Shown here piece by piece: positions 33,669-44,130 of a stretch of 64,000 nt of DNA. Position 1 is the stretch's first letter. The number at the start of each line of letters is the position of its first letter. The DNA is from Petunia secreta. Lineage: Eukaryota > Streptophyta > Magnoliopsida > Solanales > Solanaceae. The translations under genes were made by a program, and so were the position numbers. The notes under the pieces were generated by a model. The model saw only the letters and a list, made by a program, of their open reading frames with translations, ran no database searches and was not told where the DNA came from. The DNA lies in the NCBI GenBank assembly GCA_029990175.1, contig JARKIP010000023.1, positions 23,765,501 through 23,829,500 of the forward strand, written 5' to 3'.

Positions 33669-35604
33669 TTTATTGTGACGCATCTCGTGTGGGCCTTGGT
33701 TGTGTTCTTATGCAGCACGGGAAGGTAATTGCTTATGCTTCCAGACAGTTAAAGCCGAATGAGAAGAATTATCCGACTCACGATTTAGAATTGGCAGTTG
33801 TTGTCTTTGCTTTGAAGATATGGAGGCATTACCTTTATGGCGAGCCTTGTGAGGTGTATACGGATCATAAGAGTCTGCAGTATCTTCTCTCTCAGAAAGA
33901 TCTTAACGGCCGAACGCGGAGATGGCTTGAATTGATTAAAGATAATGATCTCACTATCCATTATCATCCTGGGAAGGCGAACGTGGTAGCAGATGCTTTG
34001 AGCAGGAAGTCCATGGGCAGCATGGCTTTTCTTTATGCTGATATGAGACCATTGGCTCGAGAATTGCAGTCCCTTGGCAACTCTGGCGTGAGATTTATTC
34101 TCCCAGATTCCAGTCGAGTCTTAGCATGTATTGCAGCTCAGTCTTTCTTGGTCAATCAGATTAAGGGAAGACAGTTCGAGGATCCTCATCTGCAGGAGTT
34201 GCGTGGTCGTGTCCTAAGTGGAGGAGTTCCCTCCTTCAAGCTTGATTCAGATTGAATTCTTCGGTTTAATGGTCGACTATGTGTTCCTGATGCTGGGGAT
34301 TTGAGGCAGTCAGTACTCGGTAAAGCTCATAGCTCGCGTTATTCTATTCATCCTGGTATCACAAAAATGTATCAGGACCTCCGAGAGCTATACTGGTGGA
34401 AGGGGATGAAGAGAGATGTATTTGATTATGTATCTCGTTGCTTGAACTGTCAGTAGGTTAAGTTCGAGCACTGGAGACCAGCAGGGTTAGCTCAGGCATT
34501 GCCCATTCCCGAGTGGAAGTGGGAGCACATCACGATGGATTTTATAGTTGGTCTGCCAAAGACCCTGCGGCGCCATGATTCAGTCTGGGTCATTGTCGAC
34601 CGACTGAGTAAATCAGCTCACTTTATCCCTGTAAAGACTACTGATTCAGCTCGGAGCTTGGCACGGATTTTCATTGAGCAAGTGGTTAGGCTGCATGGTA
34701 CTCCTGTATCCATTATCTCAGATCGTGGTTCCCAGTTTACTTCTCAGTTCTGGCAGTCTTTTCAGAGAGAGTTGGGGACCCAGGTGCAGCTTAGCACGAC
34801 ATTCCAACCTCAGACTGATGGTCAGTCCGAGCGGGTTATTCAAATTCTGGAGGACATGTTGAGAGCTTGTGCACTTGACTTCGGGGGTTACTGGGAGGAT
34901 CATTTGGCGTTAGCGGAGTTCTCTTATAATAATAGCTATCAGTCTTCTATTCAGATGGCACCATTTGAGGCCTTATACGGTCGTCGATGTCGTTCTCCTA
35001 TTGGCTGGTTTGAGTCTCGAGATGTCGAGGTGATGAGTTCAGATATGGTTCGTCAGACTCTTGAGGTTGTTCGTGTTATTCAGGATCGTTTACGGACCGG
35101 CCAGAGTAGGACGATTTCATATTCGAACCGGAGGAGCCGAGAGTTAGAGTTCGAGGTCAGGGACATGGTATTTCTGAAAGTGTCACCGATGCGAGGTGTA
35201 AAGAGATTTGGCAGAAAAGGAAAGCTTAGTCCCAGGTTCATTGGCCCTTTCCGTATCGAGAAGCGTATTGGTAAGGTAGCTTATCGGCTCGACTTGCCAG
35301 CTTCTATGCCAGTTCACTCAGTTTTCCATGTATAGATGCTTCGAAAGTGTATCCGAGATCCTTCCGAAGTGATCGAATTAGACCCTGCTCAGCTAGATGT
35401 GAATCTGGCTTACGAGGAGTTCCCAGTTGCTATAGTAGCACGTGATATCCGGAAGCTTCGTTCGAAGCAGATTCCGATGGTTCGAGTGCGATGGAATAAT
35501 TGTCCACATGAGGAGGACACTTGGGAGCTTGAGTCCAGTATGCGTGAGAGGTATCCTTACCTCTTCGACGATTCAGGTTCGAACTTGATCTTTAAAGCCT
35601 AAAA
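33660..35604 (+). pseudogene. Element A RNase H, integrase and chromodomain
   Basis: RNase [17 protein letters not shown] (read across the frameshift), [26 protein letters not shown] and [14 protein letters not shown]. Integrase: [40 protein letters not shown] and QSERVIQILEDM (D,D,E present), then GKLSPRFIGPF. Chromodomain: FPVAIVARDIRKLRSKQIP and EDTWELESSMRERYPYLF. In-frame stops: TGA 34253-34255, TAG 34454-34456 (CAG in element C) and TAG 35333-35335 (Ser in C). The frame is constant from 33689 to the natural stop at 35600-35602. Confidence 0.92.
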
Positions 35605-35704
35605 GTTCTAATCATTGTATATGATTTTGATTTCGTAATAAATGTCATTGAAAAATTAGTGTAAGCATTCTCATTAGAGGAGTGAAATCTATTTTAGACT
35701 CTTG

Positions 35705-35742
35705 CTCGTTCGAGGACGAACGAGAGTCTAAGTGGAGGAGAA
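35705..35742 (+). promoter_or_regulatory. Element A pre-PPT hairpin and polypurine tract
   Basis: CTCGTTCGAGGACGAACGAG (35705-35724) is an 8-bp perfect stem with an AGGA loop. AGTGGAGGAGAA (35731-35742) directly precedes the 3' LTR and is the PPT. Confidence 0.88.
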
Positions 35743-36290
35743 TGAAATGACCTCGGTCAGTCGTTTCGGAAGTTAGGACTCCGATTGACATGCTGATAAT
35801 TTTAAAATATTCGTAAGGTCCATTAGGACCTGTCTGTAAAATTTGAGCTAAATCAGACTTCTTTTGGTAGGCATCGGAAGAAGGGTTCAGTTTTTATTGT
35901 CAATAAGTATTAAAAAGAGATTTTTGAGCTCGGTTTTGGGCGAATGAGCTCCGATTCAAAATCCGAAAGCGCCGTTAGGTTCGTATGATTATTTGTGACT
36001 TAGGTGATTTTTTGAAAGTGAATTTCGATGTTGTTCGACTAGTTTCCGCTAAAATGCCGAAAGTTAAATAATTTAACCTTTTTCCTTTAAATTCGCATCT
36101 TGAGTTTCGGGAGTCCGATTTGAGATCCGTCTTCGCGAGTATGTTACATATATTTTGTATAGCTTACTTGAAAATTTTGGGATCATTTCAACTTCTCTAG
36201 GGTTCCATTTTAATTTTAATCGTCGTACCGAATTTAAAAAAAATAAATAAAAAATAAAAAAATTTTTAAAAACATAACTAAAGGTCGGTT

Positions 36291-36312
36291 GGCTAAGGGT
36301 AATCCCTTAGCC
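36291..36312. repeat. Inverted repeat in U3 of A 3' LTR
   Basis: Arms GGCTAAGGG and CCCTTAGCC flank TAAT, a perfect 9-bp stem. Confidence 0.8.
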
Positions 36313-36820
36313 ATCAGCTACATATGATTCACGCAGAACTATTTTTAACAAAAGAGAGAAAAAGGAGTGGAATAATAGTGGAATTTCTACCCCAAATCTT
36401 CAGGTAATGATGATAACTCATTATCTTAGCTTATTACGTGTGTTTGAATATATATTTACGGTAAAAATAGGGATATTAGACATCGCCCTAATGACGTAAA
36501 TTGATATTTTAAAGGGTCAATTGGACCCCGATGATGGAAATGATTATATATTCATACTCAGTGAGTTATGGGCAACATATAAATATAATTTATTTAGGGT
36601 TTGGTTATAGGACTTTGAACCCTGTATATAGGCCTGGCCTGCGTATTGCGTATGCGAATAGGGTATCAGGTTCCTAACTGGATTGCCCTAAAACATAAGG
36701 AATGAAGCCTTTAGCTTTATTTGATATAATTTTTCTGCTTATTGAATAGAGCGGGATCGTTTGGCGGTTAATCCAAAGGAAAAAGCAGTGGTTGAGTAAC
36801 ATGGCTAGCTTTGGAATACG

Positions 36821-37569
36821 GTAAGTGTTTATATCCATTTCTTTGGAGGCACTTGGCCTCGTGGATTTTCTACCACGTGTTCCTTACGTGTGTAGCTGCC
36901 GATAGGCGTACTCATTATTCCTTAGCCTTGGATTTACATTCTATATTATATATTATGTCCTATTATTGCTATTGCATTGGGAATCTGAGTATTGTACTTT
37001 GGCTTGGGGTTGGCATCTGCTTCCCGGCTGTTGATGAGAGTCCTGTGCCGGTGAAGGGTTATTATTGCATCACATTGCATTCATATGCATTACATTGCAT
37101 ATCATACTGAGTGCAGGAGTATTCCGCCTCAGCTTTAAATTTTATCGGGTGCAGGAGTATTCCACCTCTGGCTCTGGTTTATATTATATCGGGTGCAGGA
37201 GTATTCCGCCCCAGGAGCAAGAGTATTCCGCTCCAGTTGGTTAGCAGATTGGATTCCCTTCGAATGCAGGAGTATTCCGCTTCGGGATGGGATTATGGGC
37301 ACATGTGACCTTTTGCATCTCATTTCATTTCATCTCATTTCATTTCATTTCATTTCATCTCATTCCATTTCATTTCATACTATTGTGTATATTTTCTTTA
37401 CATGACTACCGTTTCTGCTTATATGTGCATTGCTTATTTGTTGATTGTTGTCTGGTTCTATTTCCCTGACTAGCGTATCTATTTTTCGAGGTTGCTAGTT
37501 TGTCCTCACTTATTGAGTCCTTATGACTCAGCCCCCTATTTGTTCTTGTGTTTTCTTTTCGTTCGGCAG
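36821..37569 (+). other. Putative intron inside A 3' LTR
   Basis: Donor ACG|GTAAGTG and acceptor TCGTTCGGCAG|A, 749 nt, with repeats at 37113-37280 inside. In a full-length RNA this copy lies at the 3' end. Confidence 0.5.
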
Positions 37570-37957
37570 ATTCTGCACCAGGACCCAGTCAGTTGCGCCG
37601 TGATTGAGGAGTAGTACGTTCTCAGCTGTCTACGGTGAGCCATCCTGTTCATTACGGCCACCAACTTCAGATATTACAGTTTTCCTTACTTTTGCTCCCT
37701 TCGGGGCCTTCTTAGATGTCTGATCTGGAAACCTTTAAAATTGTGCATTCTGGGTAGTTAGTTGTATTATTCAGACAGCTTGTATATTTGTCTATCCTTG
37801 AGAGTTATCTTATATTGTTAAAGTTTGGTTCAGTTTCATTTCAAGGTAATTTTTCACAATTTATATCGATTCAGTCAATAGGGTTCGCCCGACAGGTTTA
37901 GGGGAGGTGGTCGGGTGCCCGCACGGCCTAACCGAGAATTTGGGTCGTGTCAGATCG

Positions 37958-38307
37958 CCAGTGAAAGTGCAAGATTGCTGAATTCTTTGAATCAGACCGG
38001 TCCTGATTCCAAAGTTGTTTGCTGCCTCTGGTGGTTTCCTGACACTAAATTCACAGTTGAAGCGGTCTGTTCTAGTGTAATCCCGTAGGATTCTATTTGC
38101 TGGTCTTGGTGCCACTTCATCAAACTGTTCCTCTACTTGGACTGGTGGTGCGACTCCCAATGGATCAACATCATCTCCAAGTTGGTGCTCCATTTGATCA
38201 CGAGTTACACTTTGAGAAGATGATGATTGCCCTTTCCTGCGCAACCGCAAAGATTTTTCAATTTTAGAATCGTAATTGACCAACTCTTTATTAGAAGAGC
38301 GGGTCAT
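37958..38307 (-). pseudogene. gag: Element B Gag N-terminus
   Basis: Starts MTRSSNKELVNYDS, a common Athila Gag start, then a serine/glutamine-rich and acidic region and a conserved block 'RPANRILRDYTR'. It runs into the A 3' LTR at the duplicated GATCG. The continuation is on the far side of A at 28160. Open until the insertion point. Confidence 0.85.
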
Positions 38308-38834
38308 AAACTACTTGAAACTTTTAAAGTTAAAAGAAAATAAAAATCAAAATCAAGTCTAGGTCCTAAATAGTTGTAATGATAACACTACAAGAAAATT
38401 CAAAAAGAGAAATACTAGTAGTAGAAAATCATAAAAAGAACAGTAGATATAGTATGAATAACGGTGAAAAAAATAATAATTAGTAAACATGTCAGTGAAA
38501 GATAAGAGAACAATATGTGCTAATTTTTAAAACAGATAAGATCGGTGATAACTATAGTAAAAATAGCAGTAGTAATTAGTAATAATAATGGTAGGTAGTG
38601 ATATATACTTAACAATGAAAAAAAAGAAATAAAAAATATATAACTGTATTATATTAGGTAAACATAATATATTAAAGGATAAGAAACGTTAGTACAAAAA
38701 AAAATTACTGATTCATTTTTTTTTAAAATAAGGATAACAATAATAAGAAAAATAATAATACTAATACTGATAATAATGACTATAATGAAAAACACGAGAA
38801 TGAGCATAACAGTAAGCACTATCAATGATAGAAA
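38308..38834 (-). mobile_element. Element B leader (non-coding)
   Basis: Very AT-rich, with loose AATAATA-type runs and no protein frame. It should contain the B PBS and the end of the 5' LTR, but I found no convincing PBS. E1 interrupts it at the duplicated AGAAA (38830-38834). Confidence 0.5.
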
Positions 38835-39359
38835 TGAAACGACCTCGGTTAGTCGTTTCGGAACATAGGACTCCGATTGGCGTGCCGATAATTTTAAAAA
38901 TTTCGTAATGTCCATTAAGACATGTCTGTTAAATTTGAGCTAAATCAGATCACGTTTGGTCAGCATCGGAAGTAGGTTTCAGTTGTTATTTTCTATAAAT
39001 ATTAAAAAGAGATTTTCGAGCTCGGTTTTGGCGAATGAGCTCCGATTCAAAATCCGAAAGCGCCGTTAGGTTTGTATGATTATTTGTGACTTTTTTGAAC
39101 TTTCGAAAGTGAATTTCGATGTTGTTCGGCCAGTTTCCGCTGAAATGCCGAAAGTTAAATAATTTGATTTTTTTCTATTTAAATTCGCATCTTGAGTTTC
39201 GGGAGTCCGATTTGAGATCCGTCTTAGCGAATATATTACATATATTTTGTATATCTTGTATGCAAAAGTTGGAATTATTTCGAATATCGTAGGGTACCGT
39301 TTTAATTTTTTTCATGAAAAGAAAAGAAAATAAAAGAAAATAAAAAAGGAAAGGCAGAG

Positions 39360-40629
39360 TACATAGATAGCCCCTTCAAGTTGTAGCCAATTCCCATGTA
39401 AACACTCAAACTTACCTAGTGACCAACTAGACACCTCATGTCGTTCCGAGTGTATCTCGTGAATCCCTCACAGTGACATGGCAAAATGTACATTCTCCAC
39501 ACAAATTTGAGCGCGTCAAGGGCAAAGATATGCATTTTTCTCTTTTGTTTTTTTTTTAAATTAACATATTATGTGGGTCCCACATCTCAATTATCATTTT
39601 TTATTTTCTTTACATTTAGACCTTCTTCTCCATCAAACATAACTGACATTTACACCTTCCCCACGAATTTTTTACAGATTCATCACAACAATATTATGTT
39701 ACAAGAATAATCCGTTCACAAAATTTATACTTAAAAATCAAAACTTGAGGTTTTTTAAGTTTCTCAAATTAGATTCCTTCACATTAGCACAAGCAAACCC
39801 AAAAATCACTAACATGACAGATTTCGAAATCTTCTTATATCAATAATTCCTCAAACCCAAACAAATTTTCAAACCCAAGTTCCTTCGCGAGATTCTTCAA
39901 TTTTGGTCTCAATTTTTTGACCAACTTATAGTCACTTGAAGTGAAGAGTCCATCATTTCAAGAAAGAAATGGGGGATAACCAACAGCTTCAATCAAATCT
40001 ATGCTATCGTGAATAACACCTTAAACAAAATCAAATAATATCACCGAGAAACGGCTTTTGATTGGAAATTTCTCCGGCAACTGCGTAGCTAAAAATTAAG
40101 AAACTAAATGAAAGGGGTGATAGGAAGAAGAAGAGGAAACGGATATCTATCAGATCTCTAACAAAGAAGATGAACAAGAAATAAAGGGTGGCGGTGAAGG
40201 GAAATCTAGCGAGATTGAGACGTTTCAATGGAGAAAAACAAGGGAAGGGAAGGGTGGCGGTGGCAGGTTTTAACAGGAAGAAGACGAGGAGGGAGAGGGT
40301 GGCGGGTTTAGTGAAGAAGAGGAGGAGGAGGGTGGGCCAGAGGTGTTATGGTCTGATGTAGAATAGGAAATAGTAGTTTCTTTTTTTGGTTTAGTTTACA
40401 TATTATTGTATTTCTCTTTTTTAATCATAGGTGGAATTTTTTTTCACACGTGTCATCATCTAATTTGGCCTATTTACACGTCATCAGCAAGTGAGTTTCA
40501 CGCAAATGATCTCACAAACACAAGTGTTTAAAAGATGCACCTCTGGCAATATAAGGTGTCTAGTTGGTCACTAAGTAAGTTGGGTGTTTACATGGGAATT
40601 GGATACAACTTGAAGGGGCCATCTATGTA
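39360..40629. mobile_element. TIR DNA transposon (non-autonomous) inside E1 LTR
   Basis: The left end TACATAGATAGCCCCTTCAA is mirrored by the right end in inverse orientation, and similarity extends about 75 bp on each side (39360-39436; 40553-40629). The interval is absent from the E1 3' LTR, proving insertion. The 1.27-kb interior has no transposase; the longest frame (39486-39710) is not recognisable. Superfamily is uncertain: flanking TA would suit a mariner-type target, long TIRs would suit a Mutator-like element, and I see no clear 8-9 bp duplication. Confidence 0.8.
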
Positions 40630-40688
40630 TTCAATAGAAAACGACAAAAAAAAGAAATGAAAGAAAGAGAATGGGCTATATTGGCTAA

Positions 40689-40715
40689 GCTAAGGATTAC
40701 GATATAATCCTTAGC
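40689..40715. repeat. Inverted repeat in U3 of E1 5' LTR
   Basis: Perfect 11-bp arms GCTAAGGATTA and TAATCCTTAGC around CGATA. In the E1 3' LTR the right arm is deleted (about 47455-47475). Confidence 0.8.
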
Positions 40716-41490
40716 GTGTTTTACAACGAAACAGAAACCGAAACTCAAATCAAAAGAGAATATGCAGAAAAAATGCCAGAAAATGCGAAAAGAGCCGGAG
40801 AAAAATAGTATTTTTACCCCAAAACATTCAGGTAACGATCCTAATATATTATTTGAGTTTATTACGTATGTTTGAACATATTTTGACGGTAAAAATTGGA
40901 ATATTAGACATCGTTTTAATAAGTTCAATTAAGAGTTTAAAGGGTCAAATGGACCTCGATAATGAAATTGATTATATATTCGTACTCAGTGAGTTATGGA
41001 CAACATATAAATGTAATTTATTTGGGGTTTGGTTATGTGACCTTAAACTCTATACATAGGCCTGGCCTGCGTATTGCGTATTCGAATAGAGTATCAGGTT
41101 CCTACCTGGATTGCCCTAAGATGTGAGGAATGAAGCCTTTAGCCTAATTTGATATATTTTTCTCCTTATTGAATAGAGTGGGATCGTTTTGCAATGAAAT
41201 CAAAGGACAAAGCGGTTATTGAGTGGTTGTGCTAACTTTTGGAAGAGGTAAGTGTTTATATCCATTTCTTCGGAGGCACCTGACCTCGTGGATTTTCTAC
41301 CACGTGTTCCTTACTTGTGTAGCTGCCGATAGGCGTACTCATTAGGCCTTAGCTTTGGATTTATATTGTATATTATATGTTATGTCCTATTGTTAGTATT
41401 GCATTGAGGATCTGAGCATTGTACTCTGCTGTGAGTTGACATATACTTCCCGGCAGTCGATGAGAGTCCTTCGCCGGTAAAGGGTTATTC

Positions 41491-41950
41491 ATTGCATCAT
41501 ATTGAGGGTAGGAGGATTCCGCCCTCGGAGCAGGAGGATTCCGCTCCATTGCATCGTATTGAGGGTAGGAAGATTCCGCCCCATGAGCAGGAGGATTCCG
41601 CTCTATTGCATCATACTGAGGGTAGGAGGATTCCGCCCTCGGAGCAGGAGGATTCCACTCCGTTGCATAATATTGAGGGTAGGAGGATTCCGCCCTCGGA
41701 CCAGGAGGATTCCGCTCCATTGCATCATATTGAGGGTAGGAGGATTCCGCCCTCGGAGCAGGAGGATTCCGCCCCATTGCATCATATTAAGGGTAGGAGG
41801 ATTCCACCCTCGGAGCAGGAGGATTCTGCTCCATTGCATCATACTGAGGATAGGAGGATTCCGCCCTCGGAGAAGGAGGATTCTGCTCCATTGCATCATA
41901 TTTAGGGTAGGAGGATTCCGCCCTCGGAGCAGGAGGATTTCGCTCCATAT
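41491..41950 (+). repeat. 57-bp minisatellite (GGGTAGGAGGATTCCGCCCT), 8 copies
   Basis: Each unit contains two 'aggaggattccgc' half-motifs and ATTGCATCATATTGA. The period equals 19 codons, so frames stay open on both strands for up to 155 residues; I treat these as non-coding. Confidence 0.93.
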
Positions 41951-42110
41951 ATTTATTTGGCACATGTGACCCTTTGCATCATATTTCATTTCATCTCATT
42001 TTATTTCATTTCATACCATTGTGTAGACTTATGGTACATAACTACTGTTCTGCTTCTACGTGCATTGCTTATTTGCCTATTTATTTCTGGCTCGTCTTGT
42101 GGGTTGCGTG

Positions 42111-42250
42111 GATCGGGTTGCACGCCGCAACGTTATAAATATATGGATCGGGTTGCACGCCGTAACGGTATAAATATATGGATCGGGTTGCACGCCGCGA
42201 CATGATGAATATATGGATCGGGTTGCACGCCACAACAGGATGTATTTATG
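42111..42250 (+). repeat. 35-bp minisatellite, 4 copies
   Basis: GATCGGGTTGCACGCCGCAA starts at 42111, 42146, 42181 and 42216. Confidence 0.92.
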
Positions 42251-42903
42251 ATTGTTGATGTGTTCGGAATACCTATATGTTTTGGTTATCTTATGTTCCT
42301 AGTTGTTGATGAGTTTGTCATTCCATACGCGTTTCTAGTTATTATCTGGCTCTGCCGTTTTATAATTTAAATAAGAGGAATTTTGTTTATCTATTTCTCC
42401 TCCCTGGCTAGCTATCCTATTATTTGAGGTGGCTAGTCTGCCCCACTTATTGAGTCCTTTTGACTCACCCTTGTTTGTTGTTTGTTTTTGTCTATCTATT
42501 TTCTTTCGGCAGGTTCGCTCTAGGATTGAGTTCACCATGTTGTGAAGGAGCGAAGACGACTTCAGCTGTCAGGGTGAGCCAGCTTTTATTCCGGATGGCC
42601 ACCGGATTTATGTCTATTATTTCAGTTACATTTTGCCCCCTTCAGGAGGTATTTGTCTTCTTTTGTACTCTTAGATGTCCAGTCTGGATAGCCCTAAACC
42701 TAGTATGTGGGTAGTCAGCTGTAATTTGTTTTTTGTTACAGCTTAGAGGTATCATTATGTTTGTACTTTTTCTAAGTCTTGTTATTATTTATAAATTGAA
42801 TTATATTTATTTTCCTAATTTAATTGATAAGGGTTCGCCCGACGGGTCTAGGGAAGGATGTCGGGTGCCCGCACGGCCTAACCGGATTCCGGGTCGTGTC
42901 AGG

Positions 42904-42917
42904 TTGTATCAGAGCCC
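42904..42917 (+). promoter_or_regulatory. Element E1 primer-binding site
   Basis: TTGTATCAGAGCCC, one change from TGGTATCAGAGCCC, two bases after the LTR. Confidence 0.8.
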
Positions 42918-43224
42918 AGTTTAGTGTCTATCCAGACTAAGACAGTGTCTAGTAGAGTCTTGTTGATGGGTACGTAGACGCCCGTACTTATCTACGAGAG
43001 GCTATGATGGCATTTAGGAAGTTTCACTTCCTTCTTTACTGATCGTGCGTCGGTCTAGGAGTCAAAAGTATTTTCGTTAATTCCTTTGTGGTAATTGTGA
43101 ATCCTCGTGCGACAAATCAGCAAACAGTATAAGTTCAAGATGAAACAGTCTGGCCTGGGGTAAGTGCTGACGAAGCCCCGAGTGTTTTGATCGTGCTGAC
43201 GATCTAGTTACACAGGTCCCAGCT

Positions 43225-44130
43225 GTACGAGCTCGCGATGGGCCAGAGAGCAGGGCCTTGTGGTTCCCTTGGCTCTCTACGATATTTTTATGAGAATCTT
43301 AGCGACGCAGATACCGCGAGAACCTATTATTCGCTAGGCAGCTTATCAGGTTGCCGCAGATGCAGATGTTCGGACTTAGAGAGCTCTTGTTCCAGTTCTT
43401 GATGTTGCCCCAGTAAAATATGTTCCACAGGCAGCATGTGTTGCGCCACTAATTGTTCTGGCTGGTTAGCCAGCCGATGTAACAGTTTGGTCCGAGTGCC
43501 CAAAGAGGTTGCATTATTTTACGCGGTTGAACCTTCTGACATTCTTAAGTAATGCACCAGATAAACCTCGCGGTTCTTTTTAAAATAAAATGATGTCAGC
43601 GTATCCTTCAGGCTTTTGATTATATCGAGCGGTATGGTATTGATTATTCTGCTTTCCAGTTTTAGGGGTCCAGCCTTGGATTGGTGGACCGCTCTTTTAT
43701 TAACTAATTTGGTTCGGTTTTTCTTCTAGATTCGTGGAAAAGTGTTGATGAAAAGTGTTGCTAGTTTGAGTGGATTAGACAGGGTAGCCGGTCGGTTAGC
43801 CTGTTAGTGTTTCAAAATATGAGATATAATTCTATAGAATGGCTGGATATGCATTAGAACTAGTTCATGAGCCTTTCGAGAGATTCAAAGATTTATTGAT
43901 GATCTTTCTTTTTCCTTGAGATCCCAGATGGCTCGAGAGATTGAGGTCGGGATTTTATTTGATGTTGTTTTTTATATTGCCCGAAGATTCGAGGCATACC
44001 ATAAGTTAGAGCGGGAAAGCAAGAGATCCCATGGCCCTAGTGGGCAACCATGGTACCTCATTAGGAGGTAAGAGTTCTAAATTTTTTTCGGGAGGTCACC
44101 TTCCTAGGTTACCTTAGCTTGTAGCGCGTG
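43225..44130 (+). pseudogene. E1 gag remnant
   Basis: Pieces of A-type Gag are readable in shifting frames: 'IFMRILATQIPREPI', 'RLHYFTRLN' and 'RSQMAREIEVGILFDVV' (about 43920-43975). Many stops and deletions occur. It aligns with D and E2 remnants, so the decay began before these copies dispersed or selection acts only on the RNA. Confidence 0.75.

Larger units (their letters stand above)
28161..37952 (+). mobile_element. Element A: complete chromodomain Ty3/gypsy (Tekay/Del-like), target duplication GATCG
   Basis: The structure is complete: LTR 28161-30398, PBS, Gag-Pol with chromodomain, PPT, LTR 35743-37952, with GATCG at 28156-28160 and 37953-37957. The LTRs differ at about 2-3% of positions by eye plus three larger indels, mostly C/T and G/A changes, so it is a fairly young insertion. 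The polyprotein has a few stops and two frameshifts. LTR ends, PBS and PPT match those of D, E1 and E2, making an A-like element the obvious source of proteins for that non-autonomous family. Confidence 0.93.
35743..37952 (+). mobile_element. Element A 3' LTR
   Basis: 2210 bp, TGAAATGACC...GGGTCGTGTCA. Compared with the 5' LTR it keeps the U3 inverted repeat but lacks 17 bp after 'cccttcggg' and one 'ggagagtgcaggagtattcc' unit. The putative donor is at 36821 and the acceptor ends at 37569. Confidence 0.93.
41248..42512 (+). other. Putative intron inside E1 5' LTR
   Basis: Donor GAAGAG|GTAAGTG and acceptor ATTTTCTTTCGGCAG|G enclose 1265 nt. Confidence 0.5.
38835..42901 (+). mobile_element. 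Element E1 5' LTR
   Basis: TGAAACGACCTCGGTTAG...GGGTCGTGTCA. Without the inserted transposon it is about 2.8 kb. It contains the U3 inverted repeat (40689-40715), a TATA-like block near 41048, the putative donor at 41248, the 57-bp and 35-bp minisatellites and the acceptor ending at 42512. Confidence 0.88.

Noticed and set aside
39486..39710. Possible transposase ORF in the TIR element
   Set aside because: Only 74 codons, T-rich, no DDE or zinc-finger motif.
41373..41989. Long ORFs rich in Pro/Arg/Ser on both strands
   Set aside because: They are generated by the 57-bp minisatellite; open on both strands and in several frames, with no start context or family.
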